DNA of 64,000 nucleotides from Massilia sp. Leaf139 (GCF_001424165.1 NZ_LMOJ01000025.1:640134-704133), one strand, 5' to 3'. Shown: positions 26,860 to 36,101, counted from the first letter of the stretch. Notes: generated from the sequence alone by a model not told the origin. Numbers and translations are program-made.

Positions 26860-27234
26860 TTCGATACGTTTTGCGCGCATGGCTGACCAGTCGCCATCGA
26901 TCGAGATCATCGCCACGGCTGTGATACCGTTTTCCTTCAGATAAGCGTTGATCGAGTCGCGATTGATATCAGTGGCCTTCGAGGCCGTCTGCTTCAAGTA
27001 GGCGATCCAGAGCGAACCCTTGTCGCCCAGGCGTTCCTTGGCCTGCGGCAGGTATTGCTCGAGATCCTTGCGGTTCATGCAGAACATCATGATCACGTCG
27101 AAGGGGCCGTCGCCTTCCTTGATCAGTTCTTGCGGAAATTGCGACACGACCGTCGGGTGCACCCCGCCATTGATGATCTGCATCGCTTTCGCGTTTCGCA
27201 AAAACATCCTGTCTGCAACTGTCTTGTCGTTCAT
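26854..27234 (-). CDS. Small cytosolic protein, DUF3052-like
   Basis: 126 residues. FDVIMMFCMNRKDLEQYLPQAKERLGDKGSLWIAYLK and the closing ISIDGDWSAMRAKRIEL resemble the DUF3052 fold, in which a hydrophobic strand, a helix and a late DWS motif recur. No catalytic residues are evident and no function is known. The ATG is preceded by GGGAAAG. It converges on queG with overlapping 3' ends. Confidence 0.7.
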   Translation of the reverse strand: MNDKTVADRMFLRNAKAMQIINGGVHPTVVSQFPQELIKEGDGPFDVIMMFCMNRKDLEQYLPQAKERLGDKGSLWIAYLKQTASKATDINRDSINAYLKENGITAVAMISIDGDWSAMRAKRIEL

Positions 27235-27419
27235 CTGCTTTCCCTCAAAAAGTTGACGTCGCGGGAGCCGCAGGCGGCGACGCGTTCAATTTGATTTTAC
27301 AAGCGATCGTCGAAAAGGGCGGGCGCCGACACGTTCTGTGCGCGCCGCTTTGTGACCGAGAGTGGTGGCTGAGTTGTCGTGCTTCAGCGCGCAAAGGGCG
27401 GGGCCATTGCTAATGAAAA

Positions 27420-28001
27420 TTACTTCAGCAAGCCCGCCAGCTCCACCGCCGTCTTGACCTGCATCTTGTCGAAGATGTGGGCACGGTGCACCTCCACCGT
27501 GCGCATGCTGATACCCAGCTCGTCGGCCACGACCTTGTTCATCTTGCCCGCCAAAATCAGGTCGAGCACTTCGCGTTCGCGCGCCGACAGGGTGGCCAGG
27601 CGCGCCTGCACTTGCGCCGCGCTGGCGGCGTTGCGCGAGGCGGCCAGGGCCTCGTCGACGCGGTCCATCAGGTCGTTGTCGTTGAAGGGCTTTTCGAAGA
27701 AATCGAAAGCGCCGCGTTTCAGGGAATCGACCGCCATCGGCACGTCGCCATGGCCGGTGAGGAAGATGACGGGCATGCGCGCCAGCCAGCCGCGCTTGAT
27801 GAGCTGTTCGAAGACGGCGATGCCGTTCATGTCGGGCATGCGCACGTCCAGCAGCACGCAGTCGCCGCCGGCATCGGGCTCGCCGACGCCGTCGAGAAAG
27901 GCCTGGCCGCCCGCATAGCCGCGTACGGCGAGGCCGCGCGATTGCGCCAGCCAGGCGAGGGCGTCGCGGATCACGTCTTCGTCGTCGACGATATGCAGCA
28001 T
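27420..28001 (-). CDS. Two-component response regulator, FixJ/DctR type
   Basis: 193 residues. The receiver domain (1-120) has the acidic pair in IVDDED, phospho-acceptor Asp in LLDVRMPDMNG and the KPF lysine; a LuxR-type HTH follows (TLSAREREVLDLILAGKMNKVVADELGIS, about 135-190). AGGAGA precedes the ATG. It lies 24 nt after the histidine kinase gene and is surely its partner. DctR-type regulators control C4-dicarboxylate TRAP transporters, in line with the divergent dctP. Confidence 0.92.
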   Translation of the reverse strand: MLHIVDDEDVIRDALAWLAQSRGLAVRGYAGGQAFLDGVGEPDAGGDCVLLDVRMPDMNGIAVFEQLIKRGWLARMPVIFLTGHGDVPMAVDSLKRGAFDFFEKPFNDNDLMDRVDEALAASRNAASAAQVQARLATLSAREREVLDLILAGKMNKVVADELGISMRTVEVHRAHIFDKMQVKTAVELAGLLK

Positions 28002-28025
28002 GGGGTCTCCTGGTCTTCTTGTGCG

Positions 28026-30029
28026 CTATTTTAGCTCGGCGGCCGCGGCGGCGGTGCTGGCCGGGCGCGGCAGGCTGAAGGTGAAGACGGTGCCGCCGCC
28101 CGGGTTCGGTGCATGGTTCAAGGTGCCGCCATGGAATTCGATCGCCGTGCGGCAGATCGACAGGCCCATGCCCATGCCTTCGGCCTTGGTCGAGAAGAAG
28201 GGCGAGAACAGGCGCTCGGCCACGTCGGACGCGATGCCGTGGCCGCGGTCGATCACCGAAACGGCCACCTGGGCCGCGTCGGCGCCCGCCGTAATGCGCA
28301 GCACGCGGCGCTCGGGCGGCACGGCCGCCATCGCCTCGATGCCGTTGCGGGTCAGGTTCAGCAGCACCTGTTCGAGCATCACGCGGTCGGCCAGCACCGG
28401 CGGCAGGACGGCCGGCAAGTCGATCTGCAAGGCGACATAGGATTTGCGCGCCTGCAGGTCGATCAGGGCGCGCACGCCCTCGACCACGTCGTGGATCGCC
28501 ACCGTCTCGCGCTGCGGCTCGCTCTTCTTGACGAACTCGTGCACGCTCTTGATGATCTGGCCGGCGCGCTGGGCCTGCTGGCGCGCCTGTTCCAGCGCGC
28601 GCCGGAGCATGGTCGGCTCGATCGGCACGCCCTTGTCGGCCCGTTCCAGCACGTTCAGGGCGCCGGCCGTGTAACTGGAAATCGCCGCCAGCGGCTGGTT
28701 CAGTTCATGCGCCAGCATCGACGAGATCTCGCCCATGGTCGCCAGGCGCGCGCTTGTTTCCAGCTTTTCCTGCTGCTGGCGGTTGAGTTCCTCGGCCTTC
28801 TTGCGGTCGGTGATGTCGAGGATCGAACTCATCCAGCCGGTCTGCTCACCGCGGCTGTCCCTAAGTGGCGCTTCGAACACCAGCACCGGCACGCGCACGC
28901 CGTCCGAGCGCTGGAACACGGTTTCGAACTGGGGTGTGATGGTGCCGGCCAGGACGCCGGCGAAGCGTTCTTCGTAGTCGCCGCGCACTTCCGGCGCCCA
29001 GTAGGGCATGGGCGGCTTCCTGCCGAGCAGCTCTTCCGGCGGCAGGCCGACGATCTCGCAAAAGGCCTTGTTGACATAGGTGACGCGGCCCTCCAGGTCG
29101 CGCGCGCGCAGGCCCGTCATCAGCGAATTTTCCATCGCCGTGCGGAAGGCCATCTGCTGGCGCAGCGCGGACTCGGCCGCCAGGGTGCGCGAGATGTGGC
29201 GCCACAGCGTGCTCAAGCTGAGCAGCAGGCCGAGGGCCAGCACGATCACCGAACCGACCAGCAGATTCGGCAGCAGGCGCGGCGCGCCCTTGACGCTGTC
29301 GGTGGCCAGCACGATCGAGGCGCCCGGCAGGTCGAGCGCGCGCCGGTGCGTGTAGACGCCGCGGCCCGGCCCGCCGTCGGCGCGCGTGGCGACCGCCACG
29401 TCGTTACGGTCGAGCAGGGCGAGGGCGTTGTCCTGAGCGAACCACCAGGGCACGGTCTCGTCGAGCAGCACCTTCAGGCTGTAGGTCGCCATCAGGCTGC
29501 CGGCATACACGCCGTCCCGGTACAGGGGCAGGTAATAGTCGAGCATGCCCGTCTGGTGCGCGCCGGCGCCGTAGGACTCGGTGTAGCGGCCGGCGCGGGT
29601 CAGGCGCGCCATCTCCTCGGTGTCGGCCAGGGCCGGCGGCGGCGCGCCCTGGGGCAGGTCGGCGCCATGGCGCGCCAGCAGCTCGCCGTTCCGGCCCAGC
29701 CACAGCAGGCGATGCAGCTCGGGGCCGTTCTTGAACAGCTGCGCCATGCGCGCCTGCAGGACGTCGGCGGCCGGCGGCTTGCCGACCAGGTCGGCGCCGA
29801 GCGTGGCCAGGGCCTCTTCGCTGCGCGTCAGCTCGAAGCGCAGGGTCTGCTCGACCCACAGCGTGTCCGCAATCAATTGCTCCTGACGTTCATTGCTCTC
29901 CATCTGGCGCGCCTGCCAGGGCAGCCAGAACAGGACGGCGAGGAAGAGCAACACCAGCAGCAGCGGCACCAGCCAGCGCCAGGGGCGGGCCAGGTTGGCG
30001 CGCCGGCGCAGCGAGAACGGGTTTTTCAT
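28026..30029 (-). CDS. PAS-containing sensor histidine kinase, DctS type
   Basis: 667 residues. Transmembrane helix about 15-35, periplasmic sensor domain about 36-250, second helix about 255-275, a PAS domain about 290-415, then HisKA with the phospho-acceptor His in LAHELNQPLAAISSY and an HATPase domain (NLTRNGIEAM, DRGHGI, GMGMGLSIC). It likely reads an external carboxylate, directly or through a binding protein, and phosphorylates the regulator downstream. The ATG at 30029 is chosen to start just before the first helix; the longer frame adds only 18 residues. Confidence 0.92.
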   Translation of the reverse strand: MKNPFSLRRRANLARPWRWLVPLLLVLLFLAVLFWLPWQARQMESNERQEQLIADTLWVEQTLRFELTRSEEALATLGADLVGKPPAADVLQARMAQLFKNGPELHRLLWLGRNGELLARHGADLPQGAPPPALADTEEMARLTRAGRYTESYGAGAHQTGMLDYYLPLYRDGVYAGSLMATYSLKVLLDETVPWWFAQDNALALLDRNDVAVATRADGGPGRGVYTHRRALDLPGASIVLATDSVKGAPRLLPNLLVGSVIVLALGLLLSLSTLWRHISRTLAAESALRQQMAFRTAMENSLMTGLRARDLEGRVTYVNKAFCEIVGLPPEELLGRKPPMPYWAPEVRGDYEERFAGVLAGTITPQFETVFQRSDGVRVPVLVFEAPLRDSRGEQTGWMSSILDITDRKKAEELNRQQQEKLETSARLATMGEISSMLAHELNQPLAAISSYTAGALNVLERADKGVPIEPTMLRRALEQARQQAQRAGQIIKSVHEFVKKSEPQRETVAIHDVVEGVRALIDLQARKSYVALQIDLPAVLPPVLADRVMLEQVLLNLTRNGIEAMAAVPPERRVLRITAGADAAQVAVSVIDRGHGIASDVAERLFSPFFSTKAEGMGMGLSICRTAIEFHGGTLNHAPNPGGGTVFTFSLPRPASTAAAAAELK

Positions 30030-30136
30030 GGGAAAGTGGAAGCTTTTCTTGTCCGATGCTATTGTGGACTTCTGTAGCGGCAACGCAACTGCGGTCTGCG
30101 CTGCTGCTCTTCTATTGCTAATCTTTTAATCGACGC

Positions 30137-31129
30137 ATGCACATCAAGTTCCTGGCGGCGGCGCTGCTGCTCGCCGCCTCCCTGGGCGGCGCCCGGGCGC
30201 AGGCCCCGATCGTCATCAAGTTCAGCCACGTGGTCGCACCCGACACACCGAAAGGGCAGGCCGCCGAACGTTTCAAACTGCTCGCGCAGCAGTTCACGCG
30301 CGGCCGCGTCAAGGTGGAAGTGTATCCGAACAGCCAGCTCTACAAAGACAAGGAAGAGCTCGAGGCCCTGCAACTGGGCGCGGTGCAGATGCTGGCCCCT
30401 TCGCTCGCCAAGTTCGGGCCGCTCGGCGTGAAGGAATTCGAGGCTTTCGATCTGCCGTATATTTTCCCGTCGAAGGCGGCGCTGTATGCGGTGACCGAAG
30501 GCCCGATCGGACGCGATCTGCTCAAGAAACTCCAGTCCAAGGGCATCACCGGCCTGGCCTACTGGGACAACGGCTTCAAGTTGATGTCGGCGAACCGGCC
30601 GCTGCACGTGCCGGCGGACTTCCGCGGCCTGCGCATGCGCATCCAGTCCTCGACCGTACTCGACGCCCAGATGCGCGCGCTTGGCGCCCGGCCCCAGGTG
30701 ATGGCCTTCTCGGAAGCCTACCAGGCGCTGGAAACGGGCGTGGTCGACGGCACCGAGAACCCGCCCTCGAACATGTACACCCAGCGCATGCACGAGGTGC
30801 AGCGGCACGTCACGGTATCGAACCACGGCTACCTGGGCTATGCGGTGATCGTCAACCGCAAGTTCTGGGACGGACTGCCGGGCGACGTGCGCGCCGCGCT
30901 CGAACGGGCCATGCATGAGGCGACGGTGTTCGAGAAAACGATCGCCCAGCGCGACAACGACCGCGCCCTGGAGGCCATCCGCAAGGCCGGCAAGACTACG
31001 ATCCATTACCTGACGCCGCAGCAGCAGGCGCAGTGGCGCGCGGCCCTGCTGCCGGTGCACCGTCAGATGGAGCGCCGCATCGGCAAGGATCTGATCGAAG
31101 CGATTGCCCGGGAAACGGCTAGAGAATAA
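30137..31129 (+). CDS. dctP: TRAP transporter solute-binding protein, DctP family (no permease nearby)
   Basis: 330 residues. Signal peptide MHIKFLAAALLLAASLGGARA; mature protein begins APIVIKFSHVVAPDTPKG and has the DctP landmarks DLPYIF, the carboxylate-binding Arg in GLRMRIQSS and VVDGTENPPSN. Periplasmic binding of C4-dicarboxylates or similar organic acids is expected. It is divergent from the DctSR-like pair with 107 nt between them. No dctQ or dctM follows: the next sequence is non-coding. It may serve a distant permease, or act as a sensory receptor for the kinase. Confidence 0.92.
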   Translation: MHIKFLAAALLLAASLGGARAQAPIVIKFSHVVAPDTPKGQAAERFKLLAQQFTRGRVKVEVYPNSQLYKDKEELEALQLGAVQMLAPSLAKFGPLGVKEFEAFDLPYIFPSKAALYAVTEGPIGRDLLKKLQSKGITGLAYWDNGFKLMSANRPLHVPADFRGLRMRIQSSTVLDAQMRALGARPQVMAFSEAYQALETGVVDGTENPPSNMYTQRMHEVQRHVTVSNHGYLGYAVIVNRKFWDGLPGDVRAALERAMHEATVFEKTIAQRDNDRALEAIRKAGKTTIHYLTPQQQAQWRAALLPVHRQMERRIGKDLIEAIARETARE

Positions 31130-31245
31130 TGACGCCGCGGTCAGTAAAGCCGGCCGCTGGTTGGACCTTGTGGCAGACAAACCTCGTCCATGTTCGGTTT
31201 TCAAAAACCGTATATAAAAAACTATTCTCTGTCGGACAGTTGCGT

Positions 31246-31437
31246 TATGATTGGGCGCTGTGGCACCAAAGCGGTGCAGGCAACCCGGACACACGTCTTG
31301 GGGAGGGCAGAAAAAGTCGGTAGTCCATACCGGAGATCATGAGAGGAGACACACGTTCGACAGAAGCCGTTGGTACTGCCAAACGGCCGGGACGTGCCTG
31401 ATGATTGAAGCGCACCTTTGGGTGCGCTTTTTTTTCG
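31246..31437 (+). ncRNA. Candidate structured non-coding RNA (unidentified)
   Basis: Several consistent stems precede a textbook terminator: GCACC/GGTGC (31263-31277), CAGGCA/TGCCTG (31277-31282 with 31395-31400), stacked CCCGG/CCGGG (31284-31288 with 31387-31391), GGCAG/CTGCC (31306-31310 with 31376-31380) and CGGTA/TACCG (31318-31332). The first two stems share base 31277, so they cannot both use it. A TATGAT hexamer at 31246-31251 is a possible -10 box, without a good -35. I could not match it to a known RNA; 6S RNA was considered. The alternative is a structured 3' UTR of dctP. Confidence 0.5.
31408..31435 (+). terminator. Strong Rho-independent terminator
   Basis: AAGCGCACC faces GGTGCGCTT with a 4-nt loop and eight T residues. 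It ends the candidate RNA upstream. Confidence 0.92.
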
Positions 31438-31490
31438 GCTGGATTTACATACGACCCGTCGACGTATCAATTTCACGGAACGGATGTGCA

Positions 31491-31666
31491 CCGTAGGGTG
31501 GGCATGCCCACGCGTTCGCACCGCATGAGCAAACGCGACGTGACGTAAAAGAAAACGCGTGCACAGCAGCATTAGATTGAAATATTGCGGTACGCATCGG
31601 CACGTACGCGTGGGCGTGCCCAGTGAAGCCGTGGGCGAGGCCATTGGCCTGGCCCACCCCTACAAA
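31491..31666. repeat. Dispersed palindromic repeat, TAGGGTGGGC family (copy 3, with GAGGCCATTGGCC tail)
   Basis: CGTAGGGTGGGCATGCCCACGCG at the left faces CGCGTGGGCGTGCCC at the right, about 100 bp apart, followed by CCGTGGGCGAGGCCATTGG-CCTGGCCCACCCCTACAAAA. The tail module is nearly the same as at 22.97 kb. Confidence 0.8.
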
Positions 31667-31671
31667 AGCCG

Positions 31672-34578
31672 CTACGCCGCGAGCTCCTCCAGCGTGCGCG
31701 CATCCACTGGCCGGCTGAATAAAAACCCCTGCCAGTGATCGCAGCCGATTCCCGCCAGGAAGGTGCGCTGGGCCTCGGTCTCGACTCCTTCTGCGATGAT
31801 TTTTAGGCCCAGCGATTTGCCGAGTGCCACCACGCTGCGCGCGATCGAGGCGTCGTTCGGGTCGATCAGTACGTCGCGCACGAAGCTCTGGTCGATCTTC
31901 AGCTGATCCAGCGGCAGGCGCTTCAGGTAGCTCAGCGACGAGTAGCCGGTGCCGAAATCGTCGAGCGAGAAGCAGATGCCGTGTTCGCGCAGGGCGCGCA
32001 TTTTGCCGATGGTTTCCTCGACGCCCTCGATCATCAGGGTCTCCGTCAATTCCAGTTTCAAACGCGCCGGATTGGCGCCGCTGGCCTGGACGATGGCGAG
32101 CGTCTCCTCGACGAAATCGGCTTGCAGGAACTGGCGCACGCTGACGTTCACGGCGAGCGTGAAGTGGGCCGTGGCCGGCGACTGCGCCCACAGCGCCAGT
32201 TGGTCGCAGGCCGTGCGCAGCACCCAGCGTCCGAGCGGCACGATCAGCCCCGAGGCTTCGGCGATGCCGATGAAGCCGGCCGGGCCCACCAGTCCGCGTG
32301 TCGGATGCTGCCAGCGTACCAGCGCTTCGGCGCCGGTCAGGATGCCGTCGCCGTCGACTTGCCCCTGGTAGTGCAGCACGAACTGCGAATGCAGCAGCGC
32401 GGCGCGCAGCTCCGTTTCGATCTCGGTGCGGTAGGTGACCTCGCTTTCCATCGACGGATGGAAGAAGCGCAGCGTGTTGCGGCCCTGGCGCTTGGCCTCG
32501 TACATGGCGAGGTCGCCGCGCCGCATCAGGTCGTCGAGTTCGTCCTTCTGGCCGATGCACAGCGTGACGCCGATGCTGCAGCTGGCGTGGTGCACGGCGC
32601 CGCCGACCTCGAACGGCTCGCGCAGGGCGGCGAGGATCTTCTCGCCAACGGTTTCGGCGTGCTGCTGCGCCTCCTGCCCGTCGACGCCGCTCGATTCGAG
32701 CAGGATCACGAATTCGTCGCCGCCCAGGCGTGCCACGGTATCGGTGTCGCGCGTGCAGGCCAGCAGGCGCGCCGCGACTTCCTGCAGCAGCTCGTCGCCG
32801 ACGGCGTGGCCGCGGCTGTCATTGAGATCCTTGAAATTGTCCATGTCGAGGAACAGCAGGGCGCCAGTGCGGCCCGTACGGCCATGCAGGCCGAGGCAGT
32901 GCCCGATCCTGTCGTACAACAGGCGCCGGTTCGGCAGGCCGGTGAGCGAATCGTAGTAGGCCAGCTGGACGATCCGCTCGTCGGCCTGCTTGCGCGCGCT
33001 GATGTCGGACTGAGTGCAGACGAAATTGGTCAGCAGGCCGTCGGCGTCGCGCACGGCGCTGACCGTCAGCCAGGCTGGATAGCGCGTGCCGTCGTGGCGG
33101 CTCATCCAGACTTCGCCCTGCCAGGACTGCGCTTCGCGCACGCTGTTCCACATGCGTTCGCGGCCGTCCTCGCCATCCTGCTCGATCGAAAAGCGGGGGA
33201 AGGGCGTTCCCGGAAGTGTGTCGGCGGGTTGGCCGCATAGTACACCCCAAGCCTGGTTCGCTTCGATCATCACGGCATCGGGGCTGAGCACGCACATGCC
33301 TTCGCCCGACTGGAACACGGTGGCGGCGATGCGCAGCGATTCCTCGGCCTGTTTATGGGGCGTGATGTCGGTCGTGATGCCGCACAGTTCGTGCACTTCC
33401 TCGCCGCGCACGAGCGGAATCTTCGTCGTGAGATAGACCTTGCCGAGCAGGTGCTCTTCGGTGACGAAGCGCTGGTGTTCCTCGATCACGGCGAGGTCGC
33501 CGGCGCGCGTCATCTTCGCTTTTTCCAGCCCGAACAACAGCTCGTCGGTCTGGCCGACGATCGCCGACGCCGGCCGGTTCAGCAGGCGGCACATGGCGCC
33601 GTTCACGTACTGGTAGCGCGACTGCGCATCCTTGATGTAGATGAGGCTGTCGACGCTGTCGAGGATGGTCGCGAGCTTGCGCTCGTTGTCGCGCAGTTCG
33701 CGCGTGCGCACGGCCACCTCGGTGCGCAGCCAGCTGGCAACGGCCAGCGCCGACAGCAGCAGGCCGACGGTGGCGGCCAGTGCCCACAGCAGCGAGGTCG
33801 GCACGGCCGGCGCCGGGCCGCCGGTCTGCCAGCGGCGCAGGGTGCTGAAATACACCGAGTTCGGATCGGCGCGCCAGGCCGTCAGGCGGCGGTCGATGGC
33901 ATCGAGCACCGCCTGCTGGCGCCCGGGCATGGCAGCGTAATGCAGGCGCGCCGGATTGAACACCACGGGCGTGGCTTCCAGGTTGTGCAGGCCGGCCACG
34001 GCGTCGCCGAAATAATGGCTGGCCGCAACCGCATCGGCCTGGCCGTCGGCGACCAGGGTGAACGCACGTTCGAGCGAGGAGGAAGGCACCAGCACGGCGC
34101 CATAGCCGGCCAGGACGTTCGGCAGGATCTGCGCCTGGATCGAGCCGGCCAGCACGGCGATGCGGCGCCCCTTCAGGTCGAGCAGGGTGCGGATCTTGTG
34201 GCCGCGCTGGGCGTAGATCTGCGACCAGCTGTGCAGCGCCGGCACCTGGTGGAAGGCGTAGCTGCGGGCGCGCTCTTCGGACCAGGCCACGTCCGGCAGC
34301 AGGTCGATCTGTCCCGCTTCCAGCGCATGCAGGCAGGCCTGCCATTCGCAAGCGACGAATTCGAGCGGCCAGTGCTCGGCGCTGGCCATCTCGCGCAGCA
34401 GGTCGACCAGGATGCCGGAGGCCTTGCCGTCGGCATCGACGAAGACCTTGGGCGCATTCGGATAGACGCCGACCCGCAGCGGCGTTGCCTGCGCCTGCGC
34501 CGCCTGCAATGCCCCCTCCGCCTGGGCCAGGGCGCCAAGCAGGAACAAGAGGGCCAGTATGCGTTTCGCGGGCGGCAT
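31672..34578 (-). CDS. Membrane GGDEF-EAL protein with periplasmic solute-binding sensor and two PAS domains
   Basis: About 968 residues. Signal peptide, a periplasmic SBP_bac_3-type domain (about 34-255), a transmembrane helix (about 264-286), two PAS domains (about 305-550), a GGDEF domain with intact RLGGDEF and a possible I-site RDTD five residues before it, and an EAL domain with AEALVRWQHP, ELTETLM and DDFGTGYSSL. It could both make and degrade cyclic di-GMP in response to a periplasmic ligand. The open frame runs on to 35415, but that extension is antisense to ogt; the ATG at 34578 has AGGAAA and starts a clean signal peptide. Confidence 0.92.
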   Translation of the reverse strand: MPPAKRILALLFLLGALAQAEGALQAAQAQATPLRVGVYPNAPKVFVDADGKASGILVDLLREMASAEHWPLEFVACEWQACLHALEAGQIDLLPDVAWSEERARSYAFHQVPALHSWSQIYAQRGHKIRTLLDLKGRRIAVLAGSIQAQILPNVLAGYGAVLVPSSSLERAFTLVADGQADAVAASHYFGDAVAGLHNLEATPVVFNPARLHYAAMPGRQQAVLDAIDRRLTAWRADPNSVYFSTLRRWQTGGPAPAVPTSLLWALAATVGLLLSALAVASWLRTEVAVRTRELRDNERKLATILDSVDSLIYIKDAQSRYQYVNGAMCRLLNRPASAIVGQTDELLFGLEKAKMTRAGDLAVIEEHQRFVTEEHLLGKVYLTTKIPLVRGEEVHELCGITTDITPHKQAEESLRIAATVFQSGEGMCVLSPDAVMIEANQAWGVLCGQPADTLPGTPFPRFSIEQDGEDGRERMWNSVREAQSWQGEVWMSRHDGTRYPAWLTVSAVRDADGLLTNFVCTQSDISARKQADERIVQLAYYDSLTGLPNRRLLYDRIGHCLGLHGRTGRTGALLFLDMDNFKDLNDSRGHAVGDELLQEVAARLLACTRDTDTVARLGGDEFVILLESSGVDGQEAQQHAETVGEKILAALREPFEVGGAVHHASCSIGVTLCIGQKDELDDLMRRGDLAMYEAKRQGRNTLRFFHPSMESEVTYRTEIETELRAALLHSQFVLHYQGQVDGDGILTGAEALVRWQHPTRGLVGPAGFIGIAEASGLIVPLGRWVLRTACDQLALWAQSPATAHFTLAVNVSVRQFLQADFVEETLAIVQASGANPARLKLELTETLMIEGVEETIGKMRALREHGICFSLDDFGTGYSSLSYLKRLPLDQLKIDQSFVRDVLIDPNDASIARSVVALGKSLGLKIIAEGVETEAQRTFLAGIGCDHWQGFLFSRPVDARTLEELAA

Positions 34579-34701
34579 GGGTTTCCTGTCACGTATGGCT
34601 GAAGGATAATCTTTTTCCGCTGAGTCAGCCGCCACGCACGAGTAATTTCCCAAGCGAAAAAGGAGTGGTGGCCGCGCCGTCCGAGGAGTAAACTGGAAAG
34701 C

Positions 34702-35226
34702 ATGAACATACAACAAGGCAGCGAGCTGTTTTCCGCCATCGTGGCGGCCCCGTTCGGCGCGATCGGCATTCGCACCGAGGATCAGCGGGTGCGCGAGCTC
34801 GTCTATCTGCAGCCGCGTTTCCACGAGAAGGACGCCCAGGATCCGGTGGCCGAAGCCGCCGCGCGCCAGGTCGAACGCTACCTGCGCGATCCCGACTTCG
34901 CCTTCGACTTGCCCCTGTTCGAAGCCGGCAGCGTTTTCCAGAAACGCGTCTGGGAGGCGATCAGCGCCATCCCGCGCGGCACGGTACTTACCTATGGCAA
35001 GATCGCCAAGGACATCGGCTCGGCCCCGCGCGCCGTCGGCCAGGCCTGCGGCGCCAATTGGTTCCCGCTCGTCATTCCCTGCCACCGGGTGACGGCCGCG
35101 GGCGGCCTCGGCGGTTTTTCGAACAACGACGACGAGAACGGATTCCACTTGTCGGTCAAGCGCTGGCTGCTGCGTCACGAAGGCGCCACCGCATCTCCAT
35201 GGCAGCAGCAGGCGATCTGGGACTGA
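34702..35226 (+). CDS. ogt: Methylated-DNA--protein-cysteine S-methyltransferase (Ogt)
   Basis: 174 residues. The acceptor motif PCHRV with its reactive Cys, preceded by VGQACGANWFPLVI and followed by GGLGGF, marks a DNA alkyltransferase; RGTVLTYGKIAKDIG is the HTH. It removes O6-methyl from guanine by suicide transfer. Its last 28 nt overlap xerD, so the two genes are translationally linked. Confidence 0.95.
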   Translation: MNIQQGSELFSAIVAAPFGAIGIRTEDQRVRELVYLQPRFHEKDAQDPVAEAAARQVERYLRDPDFAFDLPLFEAGSVFQKRVWEAISAIPRGTVLTYGKIAKDIGSAPRAVGQACGANWFPLVIPCHRVTAAGGLGGFSNNDDENGFHLSVKRWLLRHEGATASPWQQQAIWD

Positions 35227-36101
35227 TCGACGAGTTCTGCGACACGCTCTGGCTCGAGCAGGGCCTGGCGAAGAACTCGCTCGACGCTTACCGGCGCGAC
35301 ATGCGCATGTTCCTGACCTGGCTCGACACGAAGCGGCCGGGCTGCGGCCTGCTCGGCGCCGGCCCGGCAGACCTGGCCGCTTATTTCGCCGAGCGCCATC
35401 CCGACACCAAACCAAGCACCGCCAACCGGCGCCTGTCGGTACTGAAACGGTTTTATGCGCTGGCGCTGCGCAAGCACCAGGTCGTCGAAGATCCCTGCCT
35501 GAAAATGGCGACGGCGCGCCAGCCGACCCGCTTCGTGCACACGCTCTCCGAAGCGCAAGTCGAGGCCTTGCTCGCCGCGCCCGACGTTGCCACGCCGCTT
35601 GGCCTGCGCGAACGCACGATGTTGGAGCTCATGTATGCCAGCGGCTTGCGCGTGTCGGAGCTGGTGGCCCTGAAACTGGTCGAACTCAGCCTGAACGACG
35701 GCGTGTTGCGGGTCACCGGCAAGGGCGCGAAAACGCGTCTCGTCCCCTTCGGGGCAGAGGCGCGGAAATGGCTCGAACGCTATCTTGCGGATGCGCGCGG
35801 CATCATCTTGAACGGGCAGGTCGACGACGCCCTGTTCGTGACTGGCCGCGGCGGGCCGATGACGCGCCAGATGTTCTGGGTCGTGATCAAGAAGCATGCG
35901 CTCAAGGCAGGCATCCGCGCACCCTTGTCGCCGCACACGCTGCGCCATGCGTTTGCCACCCATTTGCTCAACCACGGCGCCGACTTGCGAGTAGTGCAAT
36001 TATTGCTGGGACACTCGGACATTTCCACCACACAGATCTATACCCATGTTGCGCGCGAACGCCTGAAGGGCTTGCATGCGCAACACCATCCACGTGGTTA
36101 A
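35199..36101 (+). CDS. xerD: Tyrosine recombinase XerD
   Basis: 300 residues, normal for XerD. SAM-like N-terminal domain (about 1-100) and a catalytic domain with Arg in ASGLRVSEL, Lys in VTGKGAKTRLVP, HTLRHAFATHLL, LLGHSDISTTQIYTHV holding the active Tyr. It resolves chromosome dimers at dif together with XerC under FtsK control. A longer frame exists upstream, but the ATG at 35199 matches the family start and gives the overlap with ogt. No integrative element surrounds it, so it is the housekeeping enzyme. Confidence 0.95.
   Translation: MAAAGDLGLIDEFCDTLWLEQGLAKNSLDAYRRDMRMFLTWLDTKRPGCGLLGAGPADLAAYFAERHPDTKPSTANRRLSVLKRFYALALRKHQVVEDPCLKMATARQPTRFVHTLSEAQVEALLAAPDVATPLGLRERTMLELMYASGLRVSELVALKLVELSLNDGVLRVTGKGAKTRLVPFGAEARKWLERYLADARGIILNGQVDDALFVTGRGGPMTRQMFWVVIKKHALKAGIRAPLSPHTLRHAFATHLLNHGADLRVVQLLLGHSDISTTQIYTHVARERLKGLHAQHHPRG

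Larger units (their letters stand above)
31130..31671. other. Intergenic region holding a small hairpin, a candidate RNA and a dispersed repeat
   Basis: About 540 bases with no supported protein gene. A hairpin CGGTTTT/AAAACCG at 31195-31210 may end dctP transcription. The candidate structured RNA (31246-31437) and a copy of the TAGGGTGGGC repeat family (31491-31666) follow. Confidence 0.6.

Noticed and set aside
31246-31437. 6S, SRP, tmRNA or RNase P RNA
   Set aside because: The conserved sequences of SRP, tmRNA and RNase P RNAs are absent. A rod-like fold allows 6S, but I could not match its central bubble or its usual gene context, so no name was given.
34579-35415. Upstream extension of the GGDEF-EAL frame by about 279 residues
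   Set aside because: The extension lies antisense to ogt, and a good signal peptide and ribosome site mark the start at 34578.
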